Below are positions 26,128 to 34,234 of a stretch of DNA of 64,000 nucleotides, in pieces (the stretch's first letter is position 1; each line of letters begins with the position of its first letter). A program made the position numbers and the translations under genes. The notes beneath the pieces were generated by a model that saw nothing but the letters and a program-made list of their open reading frames with translations, had not been told where the DNA came from and did not search any database. Source of the DNA: Vibrio metoecus (GTDB taxonomy: Bacteria > Pseudomonadota > Gammaproteobacteria > Enterobacterales > Vibrionaceae); contig NZ_CP035686.1 of the NCBI RefSeq assembly GCF_009665255.1, forward strand, positions 2,552,001 through 2,616,000, written 5' to 3'.

Positions 26128-27212
26128 TACTCTTTACCTACTCGTGCTTTCATATATTGTTTGATTTCATTGATCGTGTATTGGTGCATGTCTTCTTTTG
26201 CAAGCCATGCTTTTTGCCAAGCGACGATCTTTTCTAATGTGGTGTCTAAATCCCAAACAGGCTGCCACTTAAGGCGCATTTTCGCCTTTGAGCAATCCAG
26301 TTTAAGGTAATGCGCCTCATGAGGATGCTCTCCCGCACTCAAGTGCCATTGCGCACCATTCCCCCAATACTCTCTCAAGCGATTGACGATCCACTCAACT
26401 GGCTTTGCGTCTTCATCTTTCGGTCCAAAATTCCAGCCTTCCGCATAGTCTGGGCCATCGGTATACAGTTTTTCTGCAATGGCAATGTAACCAGACAGTG
26501 GTTCTAGCACATGTTGCCAAGGGCGAATTGCGTGCGGGCTTCGAATTTCAACGCTCTGATCTTGAGAAAAAGCTTTAAGCATATCAGGGATTAAGCGGTC
26601 TTCTGCCCAATCACCACCCCCAATCACATTACCCGCACGAACCGACGCTAATGCGCAACCATGTTGAGTGTATTGTTCTTTGTTAAAGAAAGATTGGCGG
26701 TAAGCGGATGCAACGAGCTCTGCACAGCCTTTGCTGTTGCTGTAAGGATCATAGCCCCCCATAGGCTCATCTTCGCGATAACCCCATACCCATTCACGGT
26801 TTTCATAACACTTATCCGACGTGATGTTAACCACTGCCTTAACACCACCGATTTGCTTAACCGCCTCCAACAAGTACACCGTTCCCATAACGTTGGTGGA
26901 GTAGGTTTCCATCGGTTGTTGATATGAAAGGCGAACCAGTGGCTGAGCAGCCATATGGAAAACAATTTCTGGCTTAAACTCGTACATACTTTGTCGTAAA
27001 TGTGTAAAGTCGCGAATGTCGCCTTCTTCTGTGTTCATGCCTGCCCATACCTTGGCTTCTTCGAACAAGCTAGGAGTGGTAGGTGCTGAAAGGGAATAGC
27101 CTTTCACTAACGCGCCCATTTCTTGAAGCCATAGTGAAAGCCAACCACCTTTAAAACCAGTATGACCCGTAATAAATACACGTTTACCTTGCCAAAATGC
27201 AGGATTCATCAT
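26127..27212 (-). CDS. ddhB: CDP-glucose 4,6-dehydratase (DdhB/RfbG)
   Basis: An extended SDR of 361 residues from the ATG at 27212. The Rossmann motif is in FITGHTGFKG, and catalytic residues lie in NITSDKCYEN and the YDPYSNSKG segment (Tyr and Lys of YxxxK). It makes CDP-4-keto-6-deoxyglucose. The open frame extends 13 codons upstream into ddhA, but the start MMNPAFWQGKRVF matches the usual family start, and its ATGA overlap with the ddhA stop is typical of translational coupling. Second step of the CDP-dideoxyhexose route. Confidence 0.93.
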   Translation of the reverse strand: MMNPAFWQGKRVFITGHTGFKGGWLSLWLQEMGALVKGYSLSAPTTPSLFEEAKVWAGMNTEEGDIRDFTHLRQSMYEFKPEIVFHMAAQPLVRLSYQQPMETYSTNVMGTVYLLEAVKQIGGVKAVVNITSDKCYENREWVWGYREDEPMGGYDPYSNSKGCAELVASAYRQSFFNKEQYTQHGCALASVRAGNVIGGGDWAEDRLIPDMLKAFSQDQSVEIRSPHAIRPWQHVLEPLSGYIAIAEKLYTDGPDYAEGWNFGPKDEDAKPVEWIVNRLREYWGNGAQWHLSAGEHPHEAHYLKLDCSKAKMRLKWQPVWDLDTTLEKIVAWQKAWLAKEDMHQYTINEIKQYMKARVGKE

Positions 27213-27985
27213 CGCTCCCAATTTTTCCAAGGGGCCTTGCCACTTTGCCATAATTCTTCAAGGTAGACTTTGTCGCGCAATGTATCCATTGGCTGCCAGA
27301 AGCCTTGGTGCTCATAGGCCATGAGCTCCCCCTCTTCTGCCAGCTGATTCAATGGATATTGCTCCCATACACAACTATCACCATCGATGTAATCAAGAAC
27401 TTGAGGCGACAGTACGAAGAAACCACCATTGATCATGGCTCCGTCACCTTTAGGTTTCTCTTTAAAACTGTTGACTTGGCCTTTCTGAATATCGAGTGCA
27501 CCAAAGCGCCCTGGTGGATACGTCGCGGTTAACGTCGCTTTTTTACCATGACAAAAGTGAAAATCGATCGTTTTTTGGATGTCTATGTCACCGACACCAT
27601 CGCCATAGGTAAAACAAAAGGCTTGTTCATCTTTAACGTGCTCAGCAACACGTCTCAAGCGACCTCCCGTCATAGAATTATCACCAGTATCCACCAACGT
27701 CACAGACCATGGTTCGGCTCTCTTACGGTGAACGATCATTTCATTTTGTTTCATGTCAAAAGTCACATCAGACATATGCAAAAAGTAGTTCGCAAAATAC
27801 TCTTTGATGACATACCCCTTGTAACCACAGCAAATCACGAAATCGTTAATACCATGAGTAGAATACTGCTTCATGATGTGCCAAAGGATTGGCATACCAC
27901 CAATTTCTACCATAGGTTTTGGCTTAACGGCGGTTTCTTCACTTAAGCGTGTACCCAAGCCGCCTGCTAAAATTACTGCTTTCAT
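27209..27985 (-). CDS. ddhA: Glucose-1-phosphate cytidylyltransferase (DdhA/RfbF)
   Basis: A 258-residue nucleotidyltransferase with the N-terminal signature LAGGLGTRLSEETAVKPKPM and a conserved YGDGVGDID metal-binding segment. It joins glucose-1-phosphate with CTP to give CDP-glucose, the first step towards 3,6-dideoxyhexoses. Length is as in Salmonella and Yersinia orthologues. It lies 24 bases after ddhD and overlaps ddhB by 4 bases. All four ddh genes are in the D-A-B-C order known from Yersinia. Confidence 0.95.
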   Translation of the reverse strand: MKAVILAGGLGTRLSEETAVKPKPMVEIGGMPILWHIMKQYSTHGINDFVICCGYKGYVIKEYFANYFLHMSDVTFDMKQNEMIVHRKRAEPWSVTLVDTGDNSMTGGRLRRVAEHVKDEQAFCFTYGDGVGDIDIQKTIDFHFCHGKKATLTATYPPGRFGALDIQKGQVNSFKEKPKGDGAMINGGFFVLSPQVLDYIDGDSCVWEQYPLNQLAEEGELMAYEHQGFWQPMDTLRDKVYLEELWQSGKAPWKNWER

Positions 27986-28009
27986 TTGTTCTCCAACTCA
28001 CTTTGGTAA

Positions 28010-28978
28010 TTATTTTGCAGGTATAAAAGCATCAGAGTAAAAATGCTCTGATGGTAGGCCATTTTCGATTAAGAGTGCCTTTGCTGATTTGATCATATTT
28101 GGTGACCCACAAGCATAAACGGAAACATTTTCTAAAGAGCTAAAATCACTTAGCACTGCATCTTGTATATAACCTTTTCGATATTTTCCACTGTTCATTT
28201 CTCTCGACAAGACAGGAGAAAAATGGATATGTTCGTAGGAGTTCGCCAACTCGTGCAATTCCTCAAAATATAATTCTGTAATGTAACGCATCCCCCAATA
28301 AATATAGATACTCCTTGTATCTTGACATTTTATCAGCTGTTCAGTCATCGCCTTGATAGGTGCAATTCCCGTTCCTGTCGCAACAAATATTAAAGGTCCA
28401 TTTCCGTTTCTAATAAAAAAAGTGCCTTTCGGTCCCGAAACTCTCATGAGTTGATTTTCATTTACTTGACCGAAAATAAGTTCAGACATCTTGCCTTGAG
28501 GCACTCGACGTATGTGAAGCTCAATTTCTTTACTGTCTGACTGTGTATTAGCAATAGAATAACTACGCTTTATCCCCTTAAACATTAAATCAACATATTG
28601 CCCAGGTAAGTAGTCGAACTTACTCGTTGGTGGGAAGCGAAGCCTCAGTATTGCAATATCTTTAACGGGATAATTGATGCTCACAAGTTTACAAGGCAGA
28701 ATCTGTTCTTTGAGATGTGCTAACTCTGGATAATAATTCGCTTTTAAAACTGCATTCGATTTTGGCTTCGACTGGCAAGTCAAAACAGCCCCACTTGTAA
28801 CTAACTCACCATACTCGTTTTCAATTTCGCCAGATACAACTTCAGCTATACATACTCCGCAGTCACCAGTTTTACAACTATGTTCTAGAGGAAATGAACT
28901 ATTCAGAGCGTCATCAAGTAAATTATCTTCACTCCTGTAACTTACCCCTGCTGGCTGAATTTCAATGTGATAACTCAT
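28010..28978 (-). CDS. ddhD: CDP-6-deoxy-delta-3,4-glucoseen reductase, E3 (DdhD/RfbI)
   Basis: A 322-residue flavoprotein reductase. Cys35, Cys40, Cys43 and Cys68 form a plant-type [2Fe-2S] ferredoxin domain at the N-terminus. The FAD domain has RSYSIAN and the NAD domain GPLIFVATGTGIAPIKAM. It passes electrons from NADH to DdhC during C3 deoxygenation. Overlaps the wecC stop by 4 bases, so the ddh genes are now coupled to wecC. Confidence 0.93.
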   Translation of the reverse strand: MSYHIEIQPAGVSYRSEDNLLDDALNSSFPLEHSCKTGDCGVCIAEVVSGEIENEYGELVTSGAVLTCQSKPKSNAVLKANYYPELAHLKEQILPCKLVSINYPVKDIAILRLRFPPTSKFDYLPGQYVDLMFKGIKRSYSIANTQSDSKEIELHIRRVPQGKMSELIFGQVNENQLMRVSGPKGTFFIRNGNGPLIFVATGTGIAPIKAMTEQLIKCQDTRSIYIYWGMRYITELYFEELHELANSYEHIHFSPVLSREMNSGKYRKGYIQDAVLSDFSSLENVSVYACGSPNMIKSAKALLIENGLPSEHFYSDAFIPAK

Positions 28979-30246
28979 AGCCAGATACCTTTTGTATCTA
29001 CTAAATGCTTTGTATTTAAAGGCTCTGATTTAAACTCAGTATGATCAACGAGCAATACGTGAATATCAGCAGTAACCTTTGCAACTTCAAAGCTCTGTAG
29101 AGCTACTTGTTTTTCCAATGAACTAGGTAATTGATGGATATTAGGTTCAACGGCAATAACTTTACCAGCATGTGAAGATGCGATTTCTTTTACGATTTGC
29201 ATTGCAGGACTTTCTCGCAAATCATCTATATCAGGTTTAAAAGCTAACCCATAGCATGCAATTGTAATATCTTTTGCAGTTTTATCCGTATTCTCTTGTA
29301 GAAAGTCTGCAATAGCCATTTTAGTTTTACTAATAACCCAGCTTGGCTTGCCATCATTGACTTTTCTTGCCGCATGAATGATTTTTGCTTCTTCTGGCGT
29401 TTTTGAAACGATGAACCAAGGGTCTACGGCAATACAATGACCACCAACTCCAGGCCCTGGTTGTAAAATATTTACACGAGGGTGACGATTCGCCAAGGCA
29501 ATAAGCTCCCACACGTTAATATCTAGCTTATCACAAATAATAGATAACTCGTTTGCAAAAGCAATTTGAACATCGCGAGAACTATTTTCGGTGAGTTTAG
29601 CCATTTCAGCCGTTCTCGCATTAGTTATAAGGCACTCACCTTGAACAAACGTCCTGTAAAGCTCAACTGAACGCTCTGAACATGTTGGAGTCAGACCACC
29701 AATCACACGATCATTTTCAATAAGCTCACGAACAACATGCCCTGGAAGAACGCGTTCAGGGCAGTGTGCAATATTAATGTCAGCTTTTTCACCGTGTGTT
29801 TGCGGAAATGTTAAATCAGAACGTACATTAGACAACCATTCAGCCATTTGCTCTGTCGCACCAACTGGTGAAGTCGACTCTAGAATCACTAGATCGCCCT
29901 TCTTTAAAACAGGAGCAATCGCTTTACTCGCAGCTTCAATATAAGAGAGATCCGGTGCGGGAATATCACCATCTGTACAAGGCAAAAATGGTGTGGGAAC
30001 TGCAATCAGAAAGGCATCTGCTGCTTCTGGTTTGGTAGTCGCTTTTAAGTAGCCACTACTAACTGCAGTGTGCACCATCATATCTAGATCCGGTTCCATG
30101 ATATGAATTTTACCTTGATTAATGGTATCAACAGCATATTGATTAATATCCACACCGATCACTTTCTTTTTACGTGATGCAAACATCGCTGCAGTAGGTA
30201 AACCAATGTAGCCTAAGCCAATCACTGAAATGGTTTCAAAAGACAT
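28975..30246 (-). CDS. wecC: UDP-N-acetyl-D-mannosamine dehydrogenase
   Basis: A 423-residue UDP-sugar 6-dehydrogenase with N-terminal GLGYIGLPTA (residues 10-19), the catalytic-cysteine segment GPGVGGHCIAVDPWF near 260, and the C-terminal UDP-binding domain starting at YGLAFKPDIDDLRESPA. It oxidises UDP-ManNAc to UDP-ManNAcA. Its partner wecB is 1.4 kb upstream, now separated by IS copy 2; before insertion the spacer was about 57 bases. The IS probably reduces transcription of wecC and all genes beyond it unless the IS carries outward readthrough. Confidence 0.93.
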   Translation of the reverse strand: MSFETISVIGLGYIGLPTAAMFASRKKKVIGVDINQYAVDTINQGKIHIMEPDLDMMVHTAVSSGYLKATTKPEAADAFLIAVPTPFLPCTDGDIPAPDLSYIEAASKAIAPVLKKGDLVILESTSPVGATEQMAEWLSNVRSDLTFPQTHGEKADINIAHCPERVLPGHVVRELIENDRVIGGLTPTCSERSVELYRTFVQGECLITNARTAEMAKLTENSSRDVQIAFANELSIICDKLDINVWELIALANRHPRVNILQPGPGVGGHCIAVDPWFIVSKTPEEAKIIHAARKVNDGKPSWVISKTKMAIADFLQENTDKTAKDITIACYGLAFKPDIDDLRESPAMQIVKEIASSHAGKVIAVEPNIHQLPSSLEKQVALQSFEVAKVTADIHVLLVDHTEFKSEPLNTKHLVDTKGIWL

Positions 30247-30301
30247 GTTTATAAGTCCTAAAGATGAAGTTTATAAATTAGGTTCTAGGAGGTATTTTCA
30301 A

Positions 30302-30311
30302 AGCTACTTGC
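30302..30311. repeat. Target-site duplication, left of IS copy 2
   Basis: AGCTACTTGC lies directly next to the left inverted repeat and is repeated exactly at 31638-31647 next to the right one. A 10-bp duplication is within the range usual for ISAs1-family insertion. Confidence 0.9.
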
Positions 30312-31637
30312 CACGGAAACCGCATGAACATCACCGTCACGTAAGGCTTTCAAGAACCTTACTTAGGTACTTTTCGTCCATTGCGCAGTGCATCCGTTTA
30401 CGTTTGATACCACCTTTAAACGTGGTTTCGCTCTTTAATAGGTTCAAGCATATCTGCCTGATCCTTGCAAAAGCCTCTGCTCGATCGTCCGCTCTAATAC
30501 GCGAATTGTCCTCACAAAATGCAGTATCAAGTGACCAATGCATGACCTCTACACCCCAGTGAGAACGTGTCGCTTCAAGTAACGTTTGAGCTTCCAATTC
30601 TTTAGAGCATATGTAGTAACGAATACTCACATCTTGCTCTGTTGCTACTGCCGATTCTTGTCGAATTGAAGCCACGATGCCCATTGATTTAAGCCCAGGC
30701 CATTCATGTTCAATATCACCCAAAACCGACAAATCGCGATTCACTAAAGCCACTCTTGTTTCTATTCTTCCGTGACTTTTTTCTTGGGTACTATAAGAAC
30801 TACCGTCGAAGTCTTGAAGCATGTCCATTCGAAAATAATCATCAAAAGCTTGCTCAAGCATTCCCTGATTGCCTTTGACCGCCAATAAATAATCCGATTC
30901 TTTATCACGGATTTTTTGCGCTATTTTCTTTTGGCAGCCCATGGCATCAATCGTAATCAAGCAGCCTTTTACATCTAGCAAGTCTAGTAGCTTGGGGATC
31001 GCGGTAATCTCGTTACTCTTAGAATCAACCTTCAGTTGTCCAATGCTCATTCCATTTGCTGTAGCAAAAGCGTTCACCATATGGATCGTTCCCTTGCCTT
31101 TTGAGCGGTCATAAGAGCCGCGTAATGTTTTACTGTCGATGGCAATCACTTCACCATCCGTCAGTGTATGGCAGTCCTTCATCCAAGCAATGAAGCTTCT
31201 TTGCAAAGCGACAGGATTAATCATACCCATCACGCGAGACAGCGTATCCGCAGAAGGAATTCCAGCTTCAAAGTGACCATATCGTTTAAGGAAATCTAAG
31301 CGAGCATTACCAAAATCGATAATGCCATCCCAGCCATCGTGACCCGACAAAACACCACAAATTGTCAGCAAAATAATGTCTGATAATTTGTGTTCTACTT
31401 TGCTTTCTTGTCGATAGTCTTTAATGATTTGGAAATGCATAAATGGGTTGATTAACTCGCTCATATGTAGGCTCCTATATTGTCTAGGAGCAATTACAAA
31501 ACAACTGAAATGATCTACAAGGTGATCTTAAATTTCATCGGGTTACATCAAAAAACTGAGATTAAGGAAGCATTGGTAACTAATTCTAAGCAACACCGCA
31601 GCCCTTATATATCGACGACCTTCATGCGGTTTCCCTG
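30312..31637 (-). mobile_element. IS1358-like insertion sequence, ISAs1 family, copy 2 (intact)
   Basis: 1326 bp with 17-bp imperfect terminal inverted repeats (30312-30328 and 31621-31637, one mismatch), one full transposase gene and perfect 10-bp target duplications on both sides. It inserted at the very 3' end of wecB: the duplicated target contains the wecB stop codon, so wecB is unharmed. Same orientation as copy 1, with about 8.1 kb between them. The clean duplication argues for a recent simple transposition. Confidence 0.93.
30337..31464 (-). CDS. ISAs1 family transposase, copy 2, complete catalytic triad
   Basis: A 375-residue DDE transposase. Candidate catalytic residues are Asp in IAIDSKTLRGS, Asp in ITIDAMG and Glu in HWGVEVMHWSLD. 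Compared with copy 1 it has the extra codon of the first Asp, plus Phe for Leu in RLDFLKRYG and His for Asn in RKRMHCAM. Length is normal for the family. It is likely functional and could act on the ends of both copies. Confidence 0.92.
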   Translation of the reverse strand: MSELINPFMHFQIIKDYRQESKVEHKLSDIILLTICGVLSGHDGWDGIIDFGNARLDFLKRYGHFEAGIPSADTLSRVMGMINPVALQRSFIAWMKDCHTLTDGEVIAIDSKTLRGSYDRSKGKGTIHMVNAFATANGMSIGQLKVDSKSNEITAIPKLLDLLDVKGCLITIDAMGCQKKIAQKIRDKESDYLLAVKGNQGMLEQAFDDYFRMDMLQDFDGSSYSTQEKSHGRIETRVALVNRDLSVLGDIEHEWPGLKSMGIVASIRQESAVATEQDVSIRYYICSKELEAQTLLEATRSHWGVEVMHWSLDTAFCEDNSRIRADDRAEAFARIRQICLNLLKSETTFKGGIKRKRMHCAMDEKYLSKVLESLT

Positions 31638-31647
31638 AGCTACTTGC
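31638..31647. repeat. Target-site duplication, right of IS copy 2, containing the wecB stop
   Basis: AGCTACTTGC matches 30302-30311 exactly. The complement of bases 31640-31642 is the TAG stop of wecB, so the duplicated target spans the end of that gene. Confidence 0.9.
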
Positions 31648-32764
31648 ACAGTGAATCTAGAATTCGCTGACACGCTTTACCATCGCCGTACGGGTTATGA
31701 GCATAGCTCATTGCTTGATAGGCTTCGCTATCGGTCAGCAAGGTACTAATGTTGAAGACGATTTTTTCTACGTCGGTCCCCACCAATTTAACTGTCCCAG
31801 CAGCTACCGCTTCAGGCCGCTCGGTGGTATCGCGCATAACCAGCACTGGTTTACCAAGGGAGGGAGCTTCTTCTTGGATTCCACCCGAATCAGTGAGAAT
31901 AATATGTGCACGGTCCATTAAATAGATAAAAGGCAGGTATTGCTGCGGCTCAATCAGTAGCGCGTTTTTCACACTACCAAGAATGCGATTCACTGGCTCA
32001 CGTACATTCGGGTTTAGGTGCATTGGGTAGAGAATTTGCACCTCAGGGTGCAGTTGGGCTATTTGTGCCAACGCTTCACAAATACGCTCAAATCCATCAC
32101 CAAAGCTTTCACGGCGATGGCCAGTAACTAAGATAAGTTTTTTGTTCTCATCCAGATAAGGGAATTGTGCGGCCAAGGCAGCTTTGAGATCTGCATTTTG
32201 CTCAATTTTCTCTTTCACCATTAGCAACGCATCAATCACCGTATTTCCAGTTACGAAAATATTCTGTTCTAAGTAGTTTTCTTGTAGTAAGTTTAGCTTT
32301 GAAGTCTCTGTAGGGGCAAAGTGGTACTTAGTTAACGCACCAGTAAGCTTACGATTCGCTTCTTCTGGCCATGGTGAGTAGATATTACCAGTGCGCAGAC
32401 CAGCCTCAACGTGTCCAATAGCAATTTGCTCATAATAGGCGGCAAGGCTAGCTGCAAAGGTGGTTGCTGTATCACCATGGACTAATACCACATCGGGTTT
32501 GAAATCTTCTAATACAGGTTTTAACCCTAATAGGATCCTCGTCGTTACTTCATTAAGCGTTTGGCCAGCTTTCATCAAATTGAGATCATAGTCTGGCATT
32601 ATTTCAAATAACTCCAAAACTTGATCTAGCATTTCACGATGCTGAGCTGTTACGCAACATTTAGCTTCAAAACGCTCATCTATTGCCAATGCATGAACCA
32701 GAGGGGCCATCTTTATTGCTTCTGGGCGAGTACCAAACACCGTCAAGACTTTCTTCTTGGACAT
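31640..32764 (-). CDS. wecB: UDP-N-acetylglucosamine 2-epimerase (non-hydrolysing)
   Basis: A 374-residue GT-B-fold epimerase with the N-terminal signature VFGTRPEAIKMAPL, the VHGDTATTFAASLAAYY segment, HVEAGLRTGN and LTDSGGIQEEAPSLGKPVL. It interconverts UDP-GlcNAc and UDP-ManNAc and feeds WecC. First sugar gene after wzz. The gene is full length although IS copy 2 begins two bases past its stop. An enterobacterial common antigen locus is not present here, so the product serves the O-antigen. Confidence 0.95.
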   Translation of the reverse strand: MSKKKVLTVFGTRPEAIKMAPLVHALAIDERFEAKCCVTAQHREMLDQVLELFEIMPDYDLNLMKAGQTLNEVTTRILLGLKPVLEDFKPDVVLVHGDTATTFAASLAAYYEQIAIGHVEAGLRTGNIYSPWPEEANRKLTGALTKYHFAPTETSKLNLLQENYLEQNIFVTGNTVIDALLMVKEKIEQNADLKAALAAQFPYLDENKKLILVTGHRRESFGDGFERICEALAQIAQLHPEVQILYPMHLNPNVREPVNRILGSVKNALLIEPQQYLPFIYLMDRAHIILTDSGGIQEEAPSLGKPVLVMRDTTERPEAVAAGTVKLVGTDVEKIVFNISTLLTDSEAYQAMSYAHNPYGDGKACQRILDSLCK

Positions 32765-32880
32765 TTTCCAACCTAGTTTAAATTATCAAATCACGAAAAC
32801 CACACGAGCATTCACGCAATGCAAGAATGCAAGGGAGCCAAGTGTCTTACCTAATTATTACGTTTCGATTACTCTGAGTC

Positions 32881-34017
32881 TTAAGTCTTTTCCTCTTCGC
32901 TTTTAAACGCAAATCTCACCAAAACAATCGCCACCCCCAGCATTCCACCAAGCAAACCACCAAGCACCACAATCAAAGCACGCTTAGGTTTATCCCGAGT
33001 GAGTGGTTGTTCCGGTTGGTCTAAATAGTAAAAACCGTTTACCGACCACTTAGGCTCTGCACTCAGCATTTCTAAGTCAAATTGGCTCAGCTTACTTTGT
33101 AAAATAGCCAGTCTTGGCTCAAACACACTCAAATCTTTAATCGATTTTAAAGCGTCCACTTTAGCTTTTAAGGCGCGGCTACCAATATTAATCGCAAAAA
33201 GCTCTTGCTCACCTAAATTTTGTACTGGCTGTTTAATATCAGCCGCTTCAGCAATCGTTAATGCATATTGAGTGCGCTCTAATTCAACCTGTAAACGTAA
33301 TTGTGCTTGTTGAAGTAAGTTCTTCTCTTGCTGTGTCAACTCGCCATATTTTGCTGCCAAGGTACTAATTAAATCATCATTGAGCTGCTGATTAAGGGTT
33401 TGGTTAACAAACTGAACATAGTCATTAAGTAAGGTTAGGCTGCTGGCTTTATCGACAGACTGAAAGCTTAAGGTGAATATGTCGTTGGTGTTTTTATCGA
33501 CAGCAGATGCTTGAATGCGATCAAACCACTCCTCGTATAGCTTCTGAATAACTTCCGGATCATTGGTTTGCTCCAGCATCTGCTTTTGTAAAGTTAAAAA
33601 AGTAGGGTTATTTTGCATAAAGCGGCGTTTGGTGCCGTTAGCATTAAACGTTTGAATAAACTGCTGAAAAATGAGCTTAGGGGCAACCAAGCTATCTAAT
33701 GCATTACTGACAATAATGGTGCCATCTTCTTGATACACATCAAACAGAGGTTGATAACGCTTTACCGCCTGTTGATAACTAGCAATACCTTGCAATTGTG
33801 GCTGGCTAACGGTTGCTTTGGCACTCCACCATTCTTGAGCGGTTAATGCATAGCCTATGGCGGTCAAACTAAAAAGCAATGTGGTCATAATGATTAGCCA
33901 CTTTCCTTGCCATAGGGCTGAAAAAAGCTCTCTTAAATCAATTTCATCATTAGCAGGATAGGCGTAATGTGGGTATTGTGGCGGCTGAACGGGAGGGGTA
34001 TTGGCTAATGAACTCAC
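32881..34017 (-). CDS. wzz: O-antigen chain-length determinant Wzz
   Basis: A polysaccharide co-polymerase with two membrane helices (around residues 38-60 and 352-372) and a long periplasmic coiled-coil part between, the usual Wzz arrangement. A Gly- and Leu-rich motif precedes and fills the last helix. The frame is open up to 34056, but that GTG is part of the ops element. A GTG at 34017 has AGGAG six bases upstream and is the better start (378 residues). First gene of the O-antigen operon. It sets the modal number of repeats added by Wzy. Confidence 0.87.
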   Translation of the reverse strand: MSSLANTPPVQPPQYPHYAYPANDEIDLRELFSALWQGKWLIIMTTLLFSLTAIGYALTAQEWWSAKATVSQPQLQGIASYQQAVKRYQPLFDVYQEDGTIIVSNALDSLVAPKLIFQQFIQTFNANGTKRRFMQNNPTFLTLQKQMLEQTNDPEVIQKLYEEWFDRIQASAVDKNTNDIFTLSFQSVDKASSLTLLNDYVQFVNQTLNQQLNDDLISTLAAKYGELTQQEKNLLQQAQLRLQVELERTQYALTIAEAADIKQPVQNLGEQELFAINIGSRALKAKVDALKSIKDLSVFEPRLAILQSKLSQFDLEMLSAEPKWSVNGFYYLDQPEQPLTRDKPKRALIVVLGGLLGGMLGVAIVLVRFAFKSEEEKT

Positions 34018-34053
34018 TGATTGCTCCTGCAGTATAGAAGTACAAATTTTTGA

Positions 34054-34065
34054 CACGCTACCGCC
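34054..34065 (-). promoter_or_regulatory. ops element (JUMPstart core) for RfaH recruitment
   Basis: The minus strand reads GGCGGTAGCGTG, an exact ops core, in the leader of the wzz-led operon. In enterobacteria this sequence in the non-template strand recruits RfaH to elongating RNA polymerase and allows transcription of long surface-polysaccharide operons. Here the operon is almost 30 kb. The full 39-bp JUMPstart is only partly conserved upstream of the core. Confidence 0.88.
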
Positions 34066-34087
34066 CTTAGGTCTCGCTCCTAATAGC

Positions 34088-34093
34088 GTTATA
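34088..34093 (-). promoter_or_regulatory. Candidate -10 box of the O-antigen operon
   Basis: TATAAC on the minus strand, about 22 bases upstream of the ops element, would place the transcript start so that ops is transcribed early in the leader. No good -35 box at standard distance was found, so the assignment is weak. Confidence 0.3.
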
Positions 34094-34173
34094 CAACATG
34101 CATTTTGCCAAGGAGTTTAAACCAAAACCTCTTACAGGGCGAGCCCTCAAAAGACGGAGCTTAGATTTTGTGA

Positions 34174-34201
34174 TTACAGTAAGAAAATGACAGGCTATAA
34201 T
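34174..34201 (+). promoter_or_regulatory. Sigma-70-type promoter of hldD
   Basis: TTACAG (34174-34179) and TATAAT (34196-34201) with 16 bases between, 33 bases before the hldD start. It faces away from the O-antigen promoter, so the 217-base gap is a divergent control region. Confidence 0.6.
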
Positions 34202-34234
34202 GCGTGCAACTGTTCGCATCTATAGGAATTCATA

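Noticed and set aside
20888..31637. Classical composite transposon able to move as a unit
   Set aside because: Outer ends lack a shared target duplication and copy 1 has a crippled transposase, so there is no evidence of joint transposition; recombination is the better supported idea.
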